From Methylococcaceae bacterium (lineage in GTDB: Bacteria; Pseudomonadota; Gammaproteobacteria; Methylococcales; Methylomonadaceae), in the NCBI GenBank assembly GCA_030699345.1, contig JAUYMX010000065.1, positions 1 to 6,217 on the forward strand: a stretch of DNA of 6,217 nt, read 5' to 3'. A model generated the notes under the pieces. That model had not been told where the DNA came from. It searched no databases and was given only the letters and a program-made list of their open reading frames with translations. Positions 5,350 to 6,217 of the stretch are shown here, in pieces. The first letter of the stretch is position 1; every line of letters starts with the position of its first letter. The position numbers were made by a program, and so were the translations under genes.

Positions 5350-6217
5350 TTAAAAGGTAGCCCGAAGTCCGAATACAAAGCTTCTGCCAGGATCAGGCGC
5401 GTAGTTTCTTAAAAACGACACTGAGCTGCGCATTTCTTGATTCAGTAGATTGGCGCCTTTGGCAAACAACCAAAACTCTAGTGAACCCACGCTTTTGACT
5501 TGGTAATCTGCGGTGGCCGTTAATAGATGATAAGCATCCGTGTTGGTTTCGTTGAGGCCGGGTCTGCGTTGCTGCTCTGCCCGGGTATAGCGTAAAGCGG
5601 TATTCCAGACCGTATTACCAAAGCCCAGTTCGGAGCCGTAACGCAAAGGCGGCATGCGTGGAACGTCGCTTTTATCGCCATCGGCAAATTGTCCACGGAC
5701 AAAGTCAGAAAACAGCGTTACCGATAAATCGCCCAACCCGGTTGTCATCAGGGTGGTTTTCACCTCGGACTCGTAGCCTATAAACACTGCATTGCGTTGG
5801 TCGTAGGCATAAATCGGTAAACATTCGACGGCGCTAACGCATTGTTGCAGCAGCTTCGCGTTATCAATATCGTAGAAAAAGCCGGTATTGCGCTGATAAA
5901 CAAAGCTGTCGGTCCAGTTGTAGTAACCATTGCCGCGCACGTTGACACGCCCGGACTTCCAATCAAAGCCCAAGTCGGCCATGTTGGCAGTTTCGTTTGT
6001 CAACTGCACATTGCCGATGTCAAACGTGCGGGTCGATAAATGCGGGCCCAGGGATAACAATTCTTGAATATCGGGGGAGCGTTTGGCGCGATTAAGCGAC
6101 AAGGTCACAGCGGCCTTATCGGATATATTCCATTTGGCCGACAACGCCGCCGACTCGGCTTGGTATTTTAAATCGTCCGGCAACGGCGTTGGCGGCAATG
6201 CGCTACCACGGAGTTTT
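5350..6217 (-). CDS. TonB-dependent outer-membrane receptor, C-terminal beta-barrel part, ZnuD-like (5' end outside window)
   Basis: The frame is open to the window edge. The 288 visible residues are the C-terminal half of a TonB-dependent receptor barrel, which imports a bound ligand across the outer membrane using TonB-ExbBD energy. Alternating amphipathic strands and a final aromatic residue (GLRATF) are typical. Several segments resemble my memory of neisserial ZnuD: RSPDIQELLSLGPHLSTRTF (visible residues 46-65) with IGN after it, VPRMPPLRYG (185-194), GANLLNQEMRSSVSFL (254-269) and PGRSFVFGLRATF (276-288). A Cys pair (visible 126 and 132) in a likely surface loop could form a disulfide. 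The plug domain, TonB box and signal peptide lie outside the window. The codon at 6196-6198 is an internal TTG, not the start. Zinc as ligand is inferred; another metal or chelate is possible. Confidence 0.93.
   Translation of the reverse strand, partial: KLRGSALPPTPLPDDLKYQAESAALSAKWNISDKAAVTLSLNRAKRSPDIQELLSLGPHLSTRTFDIGNVQLTNETANMADLGFDWKSGRVNVRGNGYYNWTDSFVYQRNTGFFYDIDNAKLLQQCVSAVECLPIYAYDQRNAVFIGYESEVKTTLMTTGLGDLSVTLFSDFVRGQFADGDKSDVPRMPPLRYGSELGFGNTVWNTALRYTRAEQQRRPGLNETNTDAYHLLTATADYQVKSVGSLEFWLFAKGANLLNQEMRSSVSFLRNYAPDPGRSFVFGLRATF

Overview
The window looks like chromosomal DNA of a gammaproteobacterium. The purL gene is the long single-chain form typical of that class, and the base composition is moderate. 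The small membrane protein and the histidine-rich glycine-zipper proteins remind me of methanotroph-type (Methylococcales) genomes, but that placement rests on memory and is weak.

Layout. Positions 1-2216 (+) hold the 3' part of purL, for purine synthesis. A 44-bp gap follows, then a 145-aa membrane protein of unknown function (2261-2698, +), possibly cotranscribed with purL. A strong hairpin (2721-2752) lies between this gene and the convergent minus-strand genes. All remaining genes are on the minus strand. Two tandem paralogues encode small exported His/Tyr/Pro-rich glycine-zipper proteins (3228-3560, then 2798-3196 downstream). Next comes a 469-bp noncoding stretch (3561-4029) full of dyads, including a 144-bp MITE-like element with 15-bp perfect terminal inverted repeats around a REP-like doublet. 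Beyond it is a two-gene unit: a TonB-dependent outer-membrane receptor (5350 to beyond the window end), followed 27 bp later by a 430-aa exported protein (4030-5322) with a PKD-like domain and a dockerin-like calcium-binding tail.

How the genes may work together. The receptor's C-terminal barrel resembles the zinc receptor ZnuD. The N-terminal part of the 430-aa protein resembles the all3515-like exported proteins, which are Zur-repressed in other bacteria. This suggests a metal-uptake (zinc-type) operon whose promoter, and any Zur box, lies outside the window. The His-rich small proteins downstream could bind metal in the periplasm, but nothing seen here proves a functional link. No CRISPR array, tRNA, rRNA or intact transposase gene is visible.
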